Part shown: piece after piece, positions 1 through 7,652 of the stretch
Numbering within the stretch: the stretch's first letter is position 1
Layout: the number at the start of each line of letters is the position of its first letter
Assembly (NCBI GenBank): GCA_021852135.1
Contig: JAJZOB010000053.1
Span: 1-19,220 of the forward strand
Direction of reading: 5' to 3'
Source: Nanobdellota archaeon
GTDB taxonomy: Archaea; Nanoarchaeota; Nanoarchaeia; Parvarchaeales; Parvarchaeaceae
DNA length: 19,220 bases
Notes under the pieces: generated by a model
What the model was told of the DNA's origin: nothing
Database searches by the model: none
Seen by the model: the letters and a program-made list of their open reading frames with translations, nothing else
Position numbers and translations under genes: made by a program

Positions 1-785
1 TCTCTTGCATTCGAACTTGAGACTATATTTCTATTTACAGATAAAAATCTTACTCCTATATAAATCTTTTTAATCATAGGTTTTATCGAATATTTGTTGA
101 TTATGCCCGCATTTACTGATATTTTGAGTGCGGCATTGAATATCCTTGAAATGTCATTTATGTACGTTTCCTTCTTTGTGTACATTAATTCTTTGTTAAA
201 TATCGTTTTGCCATCATAAGCATATGCAATTGAAAGCACCAATTCTTTTGGCCTTATATCCATACTTGAAAGTATTCCGGCTATTTTTTCGTTTACTTTC
301 TCACCTTTTTTGACAACAGTAGTATCAGATATTATGCTTATCTTTCCGCCCTCATTTTTTGTTTTAACTCCTATGGATGAAAACTGCGAAAGCATAGGCC
401 CAGGTGGAAAAGGCGTAGGCCCGCTTGGTAGTATTATCTCATTTTCTGATATTTCACCTGCTTTTAATTTTGTAAAAGTGCTATTTTCCATCGCTTCACT
501 TGCAATTTCAAATGGGTCTTCATTTGAAAGGAGAAGGACTGGCATTTTTACTTCCTTTACTTTTTCTGCAAGCTTATAACCCGCCTTGTTTAATGCGTTG
601 AATATGACTATTTTATTTGCGTACACGAAATCGGCCTTGCCTCTAAAGACTTTTTTTATTCTTTCAAAGCTTTCTGAAGGATAGCCTGCTATTTCTATTA
701 TTCCTATCGTTTTGTATTTTTTGATTTTTTCGTTTAGTTCTGTAGCCATCTTTTCTTTTTGTAGCGACCCTCTTGACTTTTTCAT
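1..785 (-). CDS. rplJ: Ribosomal protein uL10 (archaeal P0), C-terminus cut off by window edge
   Basis: Translating the minus strand from the ATG at 785-783 gives 261 uninterrupted codons that run off the left edge, so the 3' end and stop are missing. The N-terminal 100 residues fit the rRNA-binding domain of L10/P0, which anchors the L12 stalk on the large subunit. A proline-rich motif at residues 120-130 (LPSGPTPFPPGPM), followed by a KxxGGKI-like stretch near 143-149 and VVKKGEKV near 157-164, is typical of the archaeal inserted domain. Archaeal P0 proteins are usually about 290-340 residues, so perhaps 30-80 residues, including the acidic L12-binding tail, lie outside. The start ATG overlaps the uL1 stop in an ATGA arrangement, which suggests translational coupling; a weak AAGGTG ribosome binding site precedes it. 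The gene was found by direct translation. Confidence 0.88.
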   Translation of the reverse strand, partial: MKKSRGSLQKEKMATELNEKIKKYKTIGIIEIAGYPSESFERIKKVFRGKADFVYANKIVIFNALNKAGYKLAEKVKEVKMPVLLLSNEDPFEIASEAMENSTFTKLKAGEISENEIILPSGPTPFPPGPMLSQFSSIGVKTKNEGGKISIISDTTVVKKGEKVNEKIAGILSSMDIRPKELVLSIAYAYDGKTIFNKELMYTKKETYINDISRIFNAALKISVNAGIINKYSIKPMIKKIYIGVRFLSVNRNIVSSSNAR

Positions 786-1426
786 ATAGACACCTTCTTG
801 CCCATGGTTGGCTTTAAATACATATGTTTTATGCTTGCATCTCCATTGAGCAGATTTGATTTTACAAATGAGTATATAGACATAACATTATCTATGATAC
901 TCTCTTTTTTCGAATCTTGATCTCCAACCTTAATGCTTATCGCATTGCTTTTTTTAGTATTTATTTTTACAAGGTTCTCAACTTTTTTAGCCTGCGCATT
1001 TAAATCCATATCTGGTGTTATAATCGTGTTTGTCTTTGGGTTTGGCATCTTATTTGCTGCAGTAAGCTGTTTACCGAATTTTGCAGCCATCTGTGCCATT
1101 ATTGATGCCTCTGCAAAAAAGTAATCATTTTCTTTGATAATTTTTCTTATCGCTTTTTTATCAAAAGTTTGGAAATCATCTTTAAGTATGGTTTTTGAGA
1201 AAACTCCATTTGCTTTTGTTATCATGTCTTTGTCGACGAAAGCGCATGTTTTTACCTCTTTTACATTGTTTGGAAGCGAAATAACAGAATCCAATGGCGT
1301 TTCTGACTTGTTTTTCCTGGGCCTAAGCACCATTATGAAGTCTATCGACTGCTTGAACTTTCTCTTTTTTTCGTCTATCTCTTTCAGCACTTCTGTTAGT
1401 GCCTTTTCTACATTTTCTTTCTCCAT
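782..1426 (-). CDS. rplA: Ribosomal protein uL1
   Basis: This 214-residue protein has the length of archaeal L1, the protein of the mobile L1 stalk that helps eject deacylated tRNA. Supporting motifs are the N-terminal region ending in DFIMVLRPRK (about 29-38), MAQMAAKFGK in the middle, KMPNPK near 126-131 and a C-terminal PTMGKKVSI resembling the usual G-TMGPSVKI end. The family's LGPRG loop just before MPNPK is replaced by LTAAN, so this copy is divergent at a normally conserved rRNA-contacting loop. The order uL1-uL10 is the usual archaeal one, but uL11, often the first gene, is absent: the upstream neighbour is a divergent surface-protein gene. Some archaeal L1 proteins repress their own mRNA; no such site was identified here. 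The start is an ATG 27 bases after a TATA-like box. Confidence 0.93.
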   Translation of the reverse strand: MEKENVEKALTEVLKEIDEKKRKFKQSIDFIMVLRPRKNKSETPLDSVISLPNNVKEVKTCAFVDKDMITKANGVFSKTILKDDFQTFDKKAIRKIIKENDYFFAEASIMAQMAAKFGKQLTAANKMPNPKTNTIITPDMDLNAQAKKVENLVKINTKKSNAISIKVGDQDSKKESIIDNVMSIYSFVKSNLLNGDASIKHMYLKPTMGKKVSI

Positions 1427-1452
1427 ATGATTGAAATATAAAGAAACCTAAT

Positions 1453-1460
1453 GTTTTTAA
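1453..1460 (-). promoter_or_regulatory. Putative TATA box for the uL1-uL10 transcript
   Basis: On the minus strand this reads TTTAAAAA, within an AT-rich stretch. It ends 27 bases before the uL1 ATG at 1426. That spacing predicts transcription starting at or next to the start codon, which would make the message leaderless or nearly so. Confidence 0.45.
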
Positions 1461-1540
1461 AGCTTTTTAAGTTTTGTGTTCTAGGGTTTATTCCATATGA
1501 TGTTTGCCAGACTTATTGACTGTTTGTTCTTATTTTAAAA

Positions 1541-1549
1541 ATATTTATA
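1541..1549 (+). promoter_or_regulatory. Putative TATA box for surface propeller gene 1
   Basis: The sequence ATATTTATA begins 32 bases before the ATG at 1573. This predicts a leaderless transcript and is the main argument for that start codon. The box and its 32-base spacing to an ATG are repeated upstream of the paralogue (box at 14894, ATG at 14926). Confidence 0.55.
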
Positions 1550-1572
1550 CTCTTTATTTTTTAATAAACTAT

Positions 1573-3066
1573 ATGCCATTTAAACCCTGTTCTAGAGATC
1601 TAGAAAATAATAATCTAATTTTAACAAAAAGCAAACGTTCACAGTCCGCTTTAGAATACATGATGACCTACGGCTGGGCAATACTAATAATAGTCATAGT
1701 TGCAGTAATCTTATATTCAATGGGGATCTTCAACCCAAGTTCAAGTGTAACTTCTACTGTAACAGGCTTTAGTAATTTTGTTGTTCCTACTGCAATTTGT
1801 TCTCCAACTGGATATTTACTTATAACTTTAGGTAATGCGGTAGGGCATTATGTTGAGATAACCAATCTAACCGCGATTCCAAGCTCTGCCCCTTCTCAAA
1901 CAATAGAGCCAAACATCACTTTGTCTCCAAACTCACAATATACCTTTGCAGTGCCTTTCGTTTGTCCAAATTCCGCTTCTACACATTATTCGGTTAAAGT
2001 TGAATTGCAATATATAGAACCTAACAAATATCTTAAAGGCCCTTATTCTTCTTCTGGAAGCGTTTCCGGTTCTACCGCGGCTTCGATATCCTTTGACATC
2101 TGGGGAGGATCCGGCAGTGCAAATGGAACCGCATATGCAATTTCTCCGCTTACAAAAAACGTAGTTTTTAACCAAAAGATTTACGGTTATAGTAATGGCG
2201 CAACTGCAATATATGTTACTGTGTCCCCAAATGGATATGTTTATGTCAGTAACAATGCAGCCCCTTCCCCCAGTTCCTCATTTTCTGCATATGTTTCTGT
2301 ATTTAGTCCTTCCGGGAATCTAGTAGCTACAATCCCTTGGAACATTTCTAGACAAATAGCGATAACGCCCAATGGCGAGTACGCTTACATTGGTTCTGGA
2401 AATGGTGCGGTTTCTTCAGAAATTAATCGTACCGCAATAGTTTCTTTGTCAAATAATAAAATTATTGGGATGATTAACATACACAATGACCCTTGGGTTG
2501 TAGTCATGTCCCCCCATGGCAATTATGTTTATACCTTGAATGGTATATACGAACCTTCTTCATACGGGAGATGGGTCTCAGTTATATCAACAAAAACAAA
2601 TACGGTCATAAAAAATATAACATTGCCATATCCTTTTAGTCCTTATCCTGCCGATATAGCAGTTTCACCAAATGGCGATTTTGTTTATATAACCGAACCT
2701 GGAAACATTGCAAATGTTACAAATGTAGTGTCAAAATCTGCAGGCTGGTCTATAATCCATAATATCTCCCTCCCAACCGCAGTTCTTGGCATAGCAACTT
2801 CCCCTACGACCGGTTACATTTATGTTGCGAGTGGAAGTTTTCCATCAAGTTTAGTTTATGTCATTAATCCCTCAACTTATCAAATAGTAGACACTATACA
2901 TGGTGTAGTAGCCTATGTACGTCACATTGTAATAACTCCCAATGGTCAATATGCTTATGTTGGTGGAGAGGGGGTTTCTGTTGTAAATTTAGCAAATAAC
3001 CAAGTTATTACTAATGTAACAGTTCCTGATAATTATGCTTGGGATGTTGCAGTTGCACCTTCTTAA
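1573..3066 (+). CDS. Surface protein 1: class III signal peptide, membrane anchor and beta-propeller
   Basis: From the ATG at 1573 this is 497 residues. A longer frame opens with TTG at 1504 but would put the start upstream of the TATA box, so I reject it. Residues 19-24 (KSKRSQ) and the following SALEY match an archaeal class III (archaellin/pilin-type) signal: cleavage is expected before Gln24, with Glu28 at mature position +5, then a hydrophobic helix at about 34-50. Residues 67-160 form a small domain with Cys76 and Cys131 and the motif YIEPNKYLKGP. The remainder holds repeats of the YVTN propeller type (SPNGYVYV, TPNGEYAYI, SPHGNYVYT, SPNGDFVYI, TPNGQYAYV). It probably sits on the outer face of the membrane, possibly assembled with pilus-like partners; binding or adhesion is a guess. 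The first 48 residues from Lys19 are identical to the paralogue at 14982. Confidence 0.85.
   Translation: MPFKPCSRDLENNNLILTKSKRSQSALEYMMTYGWAILIIVIVAVILYSMGIFNPSSSVTSTVTGFSNFVVPTAICSPTGYLLITLGNAVGHYVEITNLTAIPSSAPSQTIEPNITLSPNSQYTFAVPFVCPNSASTHYSVKVELQYIEPNKYLKGPYSSSGSVSGSTAASISFDIWGGSGSANGTAYAISPLTKNVVFNQKIYGYSNGATAIYVTVSPNGYVYVSNNAAPSPSSSFSAYVSVFSPSGNLVATIPWNISRQIAITPNGEYAYIGSGNGAVSSEINRTAIVSLSNNKIIGMINIHNDPWVVVMSPHGNYVYTLNGIYEPSSYGRWVSVISTKTNTVIKNITLPYPFSPYPADIAVSPNGDFVYITEPGNIANVTNVVSKSAGWSIIHNISLPTAVLGIATSPTTGYIYVASGSFPSSLVYVINPSTYQIVDTIHGVVAYVRHIVITPNGQYAYVGGEGVSVVNLANNQVITNVTVPDNYAWDVAVAPS
1627..1770 (+). repeat. Signal/anchor cassette, copy 1 (144 bp, paired with 15021-15164)
   Basis: By hand alignment, codons 19-66 of surface gene 1 match codons 14-61 of the gene at 14982 with 9 differences in 144 bases, all silent. 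Runs of 39 bases (from 1672) and 46 bases (ending at 1771) are exact. Similarity falls sharply just after 1771. The two copies are in direct orientation about 13.4 kb apart. Confidence 0.9.
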
Positions 3067-3135
3067 ATTGTTTATAGTAAATATCTCCAAAATATAGGCA
3101 TTCTTTCAACCTATTAGATAATCTTTAAGCTATAA

Positions 3136-3143
3136 TTATATAA
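3136..3143 (+). promoter_or_regulatory. Putative TATA box for the primase gene
   Basis: TTATATAA, a near-consensus archaeal box, ends 23 bases before the ATG at 3166. This predicts a leaderless or nearly leaderless message. Confidence 0.55.
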
Positions 3144-3165
3144 TAATACGCGTGTAATAATCAAT

Positions 3166-4440
3166 ATGAAACCATCAGATATACTGAAATATTACATGAA
3201 TGACAATGTAATAAACAGGCTTTTAAATGTTAAGGATAGAGAATGCGCAGCAAGGTATTACGATAAATTTGGCAAAAGGCCCATGCTTTTTCAGTATCCC
3301 AGTGATGTTGAGACGTTAATAAAAACCGGCGCTACGAGTTTTCACGTAAGCGAAGAGCGCTGGATCAATCCTCTTTTGTTGGATAAAGAACTGCCAAAGG
3401 AGCAGTTGGATGACATGAGGAAAGGGTGGGATCTTCTAATTGATGTTGACTGCAAGATACTTGACATCTCCAAAATTTTTACTAAAATGATAGTTAACAA
3501 GATAGAAAATGAAGGGGTTAAGAGTGTTTCAGTCAAATTCAGTGGTGGGAGTGGTTTTCATGTTCTAGTGCCATACGAAACGTTTCCAGAATCCATAAAT
3601 GGCGTTAGCACTAAAAGACTGTTTCCAGATGCCCCTATGGTAATCTCTATTTTCCTAAAGAATGAGCTCAGAGACAGGCTCGAAAGTGAAATAAAAAACT
3701 ATGGAATAGACAAAATCGCAAAGGAATTAAATACGGAACGGGGAAAATTCTACTCTAATGATAAATTTGATCCTTATTCCATAATAGACATCGATACTGT
3801 GCTCATATCGGAAAGGCATATGTTTAGGATGCAGTATTCTCTTAATGAAAAGAAATGGTTTGTTTCAGTTCCAATAAACAAGAACAAAATCGATGATTTC
3901 AGTCTTGAACAGGCAAAACCCGATAATGTTGATACCAGCCTAGATTTCTTTGATTTGTCGCCGCAGAAAAATGAGGCGTCATCACTTTTTATAAGGGCAT
4001 ACGATGCATTTGAATCAGAGGATAAAAAAGAAGTTGAAGCAACAGAGGTAAAGTCGTTTGTTCCGATTTCTCTTCCCCTCGATGTTGAAAAACTTCCCCC
4101 TTGCATAAAACTGATACTGAATGGCCTTTCCGATGGCAGAAAAAGAAGCATATTCATCCTTGTAAATTTTCTAAGAAGCATAGGTAGAACAAAGGAAGAG
4201 ATAACCGGTTTTCTTTTGGAGTGGAATAACAAAAACAAGCCACCTTTAAAGCAGAATCTAATCCTTCAGCAAATTGAATATTCTTTTTCTGGCAAATCCT
4301 ACCCTCCTCCAAACTGCGATTCTAAAGGATATTACAAGTTTTTCAATGTGTGTTTCCCAGATCAAACCTGCAAACTAATAAAGAACCCTCTGTCATACTA
4401 CATAAGAGTAAATTCCAAAAATCACAAAAAATCCAAGTAG
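3166..4440 (+). CDS. priS: Fused DNA primase: PriS-type catalytic domain plus PriL-type Fe-S domain
   Basis: This 424-residue protein should make RNA primers for replication. The N-terminal part is an archaeo-eukaryotic primase: RECAARYY near 25-32, the metal-binding motif LLIDVDC with Asp93 and Asp95, SGGSGFH at 126-132, and a third motif around IIDID (206-210) followed by FRMQYSLNEK (220-229). After a charged linker (about 270-295), residues 309-413 resemble the PriL C-terminal domain: LPPC with Cys313, then Cys384, Cys396 and Cys402, in the order expected for a [4Fe-4S] site, plus a helical DGRKRSIFILVNFLRSIG segment. Standard archaeal primase is a PriS-PriL heterodimer; a single-chain form is known from Nanoarchaeum equitans and some plasmid replication proteins. 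The PriL N-terminal part appears to be missing. The 3' end overlaps the convergent HAD gene by 19 bases. The ATG follows a TATA box at leaderless spacing. Confidence 0.9.
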   Translation: MKPSDILKYYMNDNVINRLLNVKDRECAARYYDKFGKRPMLFQYPSDVETLIKTGATSFHVSEERWINPLLLDKELPKEQLDDMRKGWDLLIDVDCKILDISKIFTKMIVNKIENEGVKSVSVKFSGGSGFHVLVPYETFPESINGVSTKRLFPDAPMVISIFLKNELRDRLESEIKNYGIDKIAKELNTERGKFYSNDKFDPYSIIDIDTVLISERHMFRMQYSLNEKKWFVSVPINKNKIDDFSLEQAKPDNVDTSLDFFDLSPQKNEASSLFIRAYDAFESEDKKEVEATEVKSFVPISLPLDVEKLPPCIKLILNGLSDGRKRSIFILVNFLRSIGRTKEEITGFLLEWNNKNKPPLKQNLILQQIEYSFSGKSYPPPNCDSKGYYKFFNVCFPDQTCKLIKNPLSYYIRVNSKNHKKSK

Positions 4441-5072
4441 TTTTTCTTAATGAAGGATAACAAGGATTTTATGTCCTTGAAATATTTGTATCCTAGATTT
4501 TTTAGCGAGGGGTTATTTACGCCGATAAATTTTACACCAGCATTCATACTTGCTTCATAGTCCGTTTCTGCATCTCCGACATAAACTGTCTTTTTTCTTT
4601 CTGCCTTAATCAACTTTATTGCTTTGTTTATTACATATGGGTTGGGCTTCTCGTATTTTAGAGCTGGCGAATTTACAACATTTGCAAGATAATGAAGGTT
4701 AAGGTAAGGTTCGACCTTAGCGAGCTCTTCATCATTCATCGACGTTGCTATGCAAAAATTTATTTTTTTATTTTTTAGGAAGTTAATAATCTGCAATGCT
4801 CCCGGATAGAACTTTATTCGTTTTATGTATTTTTCTGTAAATAGTTTATCTTTCAGTTTTATTATGTCTTTCATTTGTTTAGATGTCATATTCAGTTCAT
4901 AGGTTTGAGATGCTATCCCAAGCATTTTTTTTGAAGGGAATCTTATGTTCTTTTGAATGAAACTTAGAGGTATTGGCTTTTTATATGCAATCATAAGCGC
5001 TTCCTTTATTAGCTCTGAATGGATGCTTAGGCTATCTATAAGTGTCCCGTCCAAATCGAATATTATTGCCAT
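4422..5072 (-). CDS. HAD-superfamily hydrolase (phosphoglycolate phosphatase/beta-phosphoglucomutase-like)
   Basis: The 216-residue protein has all four haloacid dehalogenase motifs: the nucleophile motif FDLDGT (Asp6 and Asp8), Thr110-Ser111 in CIATS, Lys142 in EKPNP, and GDAETD (Asp167 and Asp171) for magnesium binding. Residues about 15-85 between motifs I and II are helical and fit a C1 cap, as in phosphoglycolate phosphatases and beta-phosphoglucomutases. The substrate cannot be told from sequence. It is probably a soluble cytoplasmic phosphatase. It lies downstream of sufD on the same strand with 43 bases between, but an AT-rich box in that gap at leaderless spacing suggests its own promoter. 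Its 3' end overlaps the end of the convergent primase gene. Confidence 0.85.
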   Translation of the reverse strand: MAIIFDLDGTLIDSLSIHSELIKEALMIAYKKPIPLSFIQKNIRFPSKKMLGIASQTYELNMTSKQMKDIIKLKDKLFTEKYIKRIKFYPGALQIINFLKNKKINFCIATSMNDEELAKVEPYLNLHYLANVVNSPALKYEKPNPYVINKAIKLIKAERKKTVYVGDAETDYEASMNAGVKFIGVNNPSLKNLGYKYFKDIKSLLSFIKKNYLDFL

Positions 5073-5091
5073 CCAATATCGTGTGTTTTGT

Positions 5092-5100
5092 ATTAAAAAT
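5092..5100 (-). promoter_or_regulatory. Possible TATA-like element for the HAD gene
   Basis: On the minus strand the region reads ATTTTTAAT inside AAGTATTTTTAATAC, ending about 20 bases before the ATG at 5072. It could equally act as a T-rich terminator for the suf operon, whose last stop is at 5116. Confidence 0.35.
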
Positions 5101-5115
5101 ACTTAACTTTTAGCG

Positions 5116-6264
5116 TTAATTGCTCAAATACTCCATCTTGTTCTCTATTGAATTTTTCAAAGCATCTATGAATGTTGCGTTTTCTTCTTTGTTGAATACC
5201 GATTCTATGAATCCAGTTACTATCATTTTCACAGCAGCGTTTTTATCTAACCCTCTAGACATTGCATAAAAAAGTACTTCTTTGTCTAAAGGTTGAGAGG
5301 ATGCAGAATGGTATGCTTTGAGTTCGTTTGTTTCTATTTCTAAACTCGGTACTGAAATGCTTTTTGCATTTTTGTCAAGAATAAGGGAATGTTCCGAAAG
5401 ATAAGCATATGAATTAGTTGCCTGTTTTTCTTGTCGTATAATCCCCTTGTAAACGGCCTTTGAGCTGTTATCTAGCACTGCTTTATAATCTAGTTTGCTG
5501 TTTGTATTTTTTTCGGAATGTATTATTTCGCTTTCAACATCAAAATAGCTTTCGCCGTTTCCAATTAATCCTTGTTGTATGTTTACTTCGGAATGTTCAA
5601 GCATATTTATCCATAGTCTGTTCCTGCCTATCTTTTCGTTTGTCAATAAAGATAGAAAATTAACCTTCCCCTTCGTAATTAAGTTAAGGTTTGTAATGCT
5701 TCTCCCTTTTGAGCTATCTACAAGCATAAAGTTCAGTTCCGAATCTTCTCCTAAAACTATGTATATATTTTGACCGGAATAGGCATTTTTAGATGAATCT
5801 ACTTCATTATCAATGTAAATCTTGCTATTTTTCCCTATTACTAAGATTATTTTTGTTATTTTTCTGCCGGAATTTACAGCCTGCTTTATTGTAAATGGTT
5901 TATTTATGTCTATGTTGTCCTTAAAGGTTATTATAATCCCCTCTTCAAAATTTGAATTTATCAATGCTTCTATTCTGTCCTTGTCCTTAAATTTATAAAA
6001 TTGTTCCGGTTTTTCCTCTAGGTCTTTTATGTTTTTAATCTCTAATTTGTCTTTGAAAGCTTCTTTGTCGTAGTAAAGTAAGTTGTCCAATTCCCTGCTT
6101 TTTTCCTGTAGCTCGTTGAAATATAACTCATTTTCCCTTTCCAAGTATTTTAAAAATATTTTTCTGTCCTCTAAGTTTAATTTATCTGCAGCCTCTTTTT
6201 CTTCCTTTCTATATCCCAAGAGCCAATCCGGCTCGCTTTTACTTTTCATAAAAGGATCAGCCAA
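5116..6264 (-). CDS. sufD: Fe-S cluster assembly scaffold subunit SufD
   Basis: The protein (382 residues from TTG at 6264, 377 from ATG at 6249) belongs to the SufB/SufD family. It has a charged helical N-terminal part (to about 60), a beta-helix core, and a C-terminal segment with the SufD hallmark around residues 305-325, including His319 in AYHSAS, then the helical end with SRGLD. It has no cysteine, as expected if SufB supplies the acceptor cysteines. SufD pairs with SufB, and SufC dimers drive cluster assembly on them. The TTG start overlaps sufB by 8 bases with GGAG very close upstream; the ATG start leaves a 7-base gap. Neither is decisive. It is the last gene of the regulator-sufC-sufB-sufD operon. 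No cysteine desulfurase (SufS) is in the window. Confidence 0.87.
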   Translation of the reverse strand: MADPFMKSKSEPDWLLGYRKEEKEAADKLNLEDRKIFLKYLERENELYFNELQEKSRELDNLLYYDKEAFKDKLEIKNIKDLEEKPEQFYKFKDKDRIEALINSNFEEGIIITFKDNIDINKPFTIKQAVNSGRKITKIILVIGKNSKIYIDNEVDSSKNAYSGQNIYIVLGEDSELNFMLVDSSKGRSITNLNLITKGKVNFLSLLTNEKIGRNRLWINMLEHSEVNIQQGLIGNGESYFDVESEIIHSEKNTNSKLDYKAVLDNSSKAVYKGIIRQEKQATNSYAYLSEHSLILDKNAKSISVPSLEIETNELKAYHSASSQPLDKEVLFYAMSRGLDKNAAVKMIVTGFIESVFNKEENATFIDALKNSIENKMEYLSN

Positions 6265-7651
6265 CTGCTCCTTCCATATTTATTTTTATCAGCCTGTTAA
6301 ATTCAACTGCAAATTCTATTGGCAGTTCATCTACAAATTCAGCTATGAAACCAAGAACTATCATGTTTATTGATTCTAGTTCTGATAAACCTCTAGACTC
6401 AAGGTAGAAAAGTTGCTCATCTCCTATTTTGCCTACCGATGCTTCATGCGATATTGTGCTTTCTTCTTCGTCTATCTCCATATAAGGGTAAGTGTCAGTT
6501 CTTGAAAAGTCATCAAATATCAATGCATCGCACCTAGTGCTTGACTTAACATCCGTTGCTCCCTTCTTTACCTTTACCAAGCCCCTGTAGGTAGTTCTTC
6601 CGCCATTCAGACAGATTGATTTTGATCGTATAACTGAGCTTGTATTTGGAGCCAAATGTACAGCTTTTGTCCCAGTATCTTGATGTTGCCCTTTGTTTGC
6701 CAAAGCAACTGATAACACATTCGATTTAGCTCCAGGTTCCATTAGATAAACCGAAGGATATTTTTCAGTCACTTTTGAACCCATATTCGCGTCTATCCAC
6801 TCAACAAATGCATTTTCATATGCAAAAGCTCTTTTAGTTACCAAGTTGTATACATCACTCGACCAATTTTGCACTGTTATGTATTTTACATGTGCATTTT
6901 TGTGAGCTATAACTTCTACCACAGCGGCATGCAATGAATCTTTTGAATAAACTGGCGCCGTACAACCTTCAATATATGTGACATCTGCACCCTCGTCTGC
7001 TATTATTAATGTTCTTTCAAACTGCCCCATATTCGCAGCGTTTATCCTGAAATACGCCTGCAATGGCATTGGCACTTTTACGCCCTTTGGAACATATATG
7101 AAACTGCCCCCAGACCACACTGCAGAGTTCAATGCCGCAAATTTATTGTCATTTGGTGAAATAACCTTACCAAAGTACTTTTTTACCAGTTCTGGGTGTT
7201 CTCTTACTGCAGTGTCCGTATCACAAAATATTACTCCTAATTCTTCAAGCTCTTTTTTTATGCTGTTGTAAACTACCTCACTTTCATACATTACTTCCAC
7301 TCCAGAAAGTGATTTCTTTTCAGCTTCAGGTATCCCCAACCTATTGTAAGTTTCTCTAATGTCATCGGGGAGGTCATCCCAATTATTTGTCTTTTTGTCT
7401 GTAGCTCTTGCAAAATATGTTATATTCTCAAAATTTATTTTTGAAAGGTCAGCACCCCACTCTGGTACAGGCCTTTTTACGAAGAACTTATATGCATTTG
7501 TCCTAAATTTTGTCATCCATTCCGGTTCATTTTTAAGTTTTGAAATATCTCTTACTACTTCTTCTGATAATCCTTCATTAAATATTATCTTATACTTAGC
7601 AGTAGAGTTTTTAAAGTCATATTTACTGTAATCAAATTCTATTTTTTCCAT
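6257..7651 (-). CDS. sufB: Fe-S cluster assembly scaffold subunit SufB
   Basis: The 464 residues match the usual SufB length, and the protein is much the best conserved of the operon. Recognisable stretches are RPVPEWGADLSKI (60-72), GSFIYVPKGVKVPMPLQ (182-198), TYIEGCTAP with Cys230, NMGSKVTEKYPS (289-300), LAPNTSS (333-339), SSTRCDAL with Cys374, and the end motif ISHEASVGKI (400-409) before YLESRGLS. Cys374 corresponds to the cysteine proposed as a cluster or sulfur acceptor in bacterial SufB; that equivalence is from family knowledge. SufB, SufC and SufD together form a cytoplasmic scaffold that builds and hands on clusters. Its ATG lies one base after the sufC stop. Confidence 0.96.
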   Translation of the reverse strand: MEKIEFDYSKYDFKNSTAKYKIIFNEGLSEEVVRDISKLKNEPEWMTKFRTNAYKFFVKRPVPEWGADLSKINFENITYFARATDKKTNNWDDLPDDIRETYNRLGIPEAEKKSLSGVEVMYESEVVYNSIKKELEELGVIFCDTDTAVREHPELVKKYFGKVISPNDNKFAALNSAVWSGGSFIYVPKGVKVPMPLQAYFRINAANMGQFERTLIIADEGADVTYIEGCTAPVYSKDSLHAAVVEVIAHKNAHVKYITVQNWSSDVYNLVTKRAFAYENAFVEWIDANMGSKVTEKYPSVYLMEPGAKSNVLSVALANKGQHQDTGTKAVHLAPNTSSVIRSKSICLNGGRTTYRGLVKVKKGATDVKSSTRCDALIFDDFSRTDTYPYMEIDEEESTISHEASVGKIGDEQLFYLESRGLSELESINMIVLGFIAEFVDELPIEFAVEFNRLIKINMEGAVG

Positions 7652-7652
7652 A

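Noticed and set aside
310..579. Plus-strand 89-residue open frame
   Set aside because: It lies antisense within the uL10 gene, whose translation has clear family motifs. No ribosome binding site or homology is apparent.
1134..1430. Plus-strand 98-residue frame opposite uL1
   Set aside because: Its hydrophobic, Phe/Ser-rich product is typical of the reverse complement of Lys/Glu-rich genes. The uL1 frame is clearly real.
1504..1572. TTG-initiated extension of propeller gene 1
   Set aside because: It would begin upstream of the TATA box and add 23 residues before a normal signal peptide. The ATG at 1573 fits leaderless spacing.
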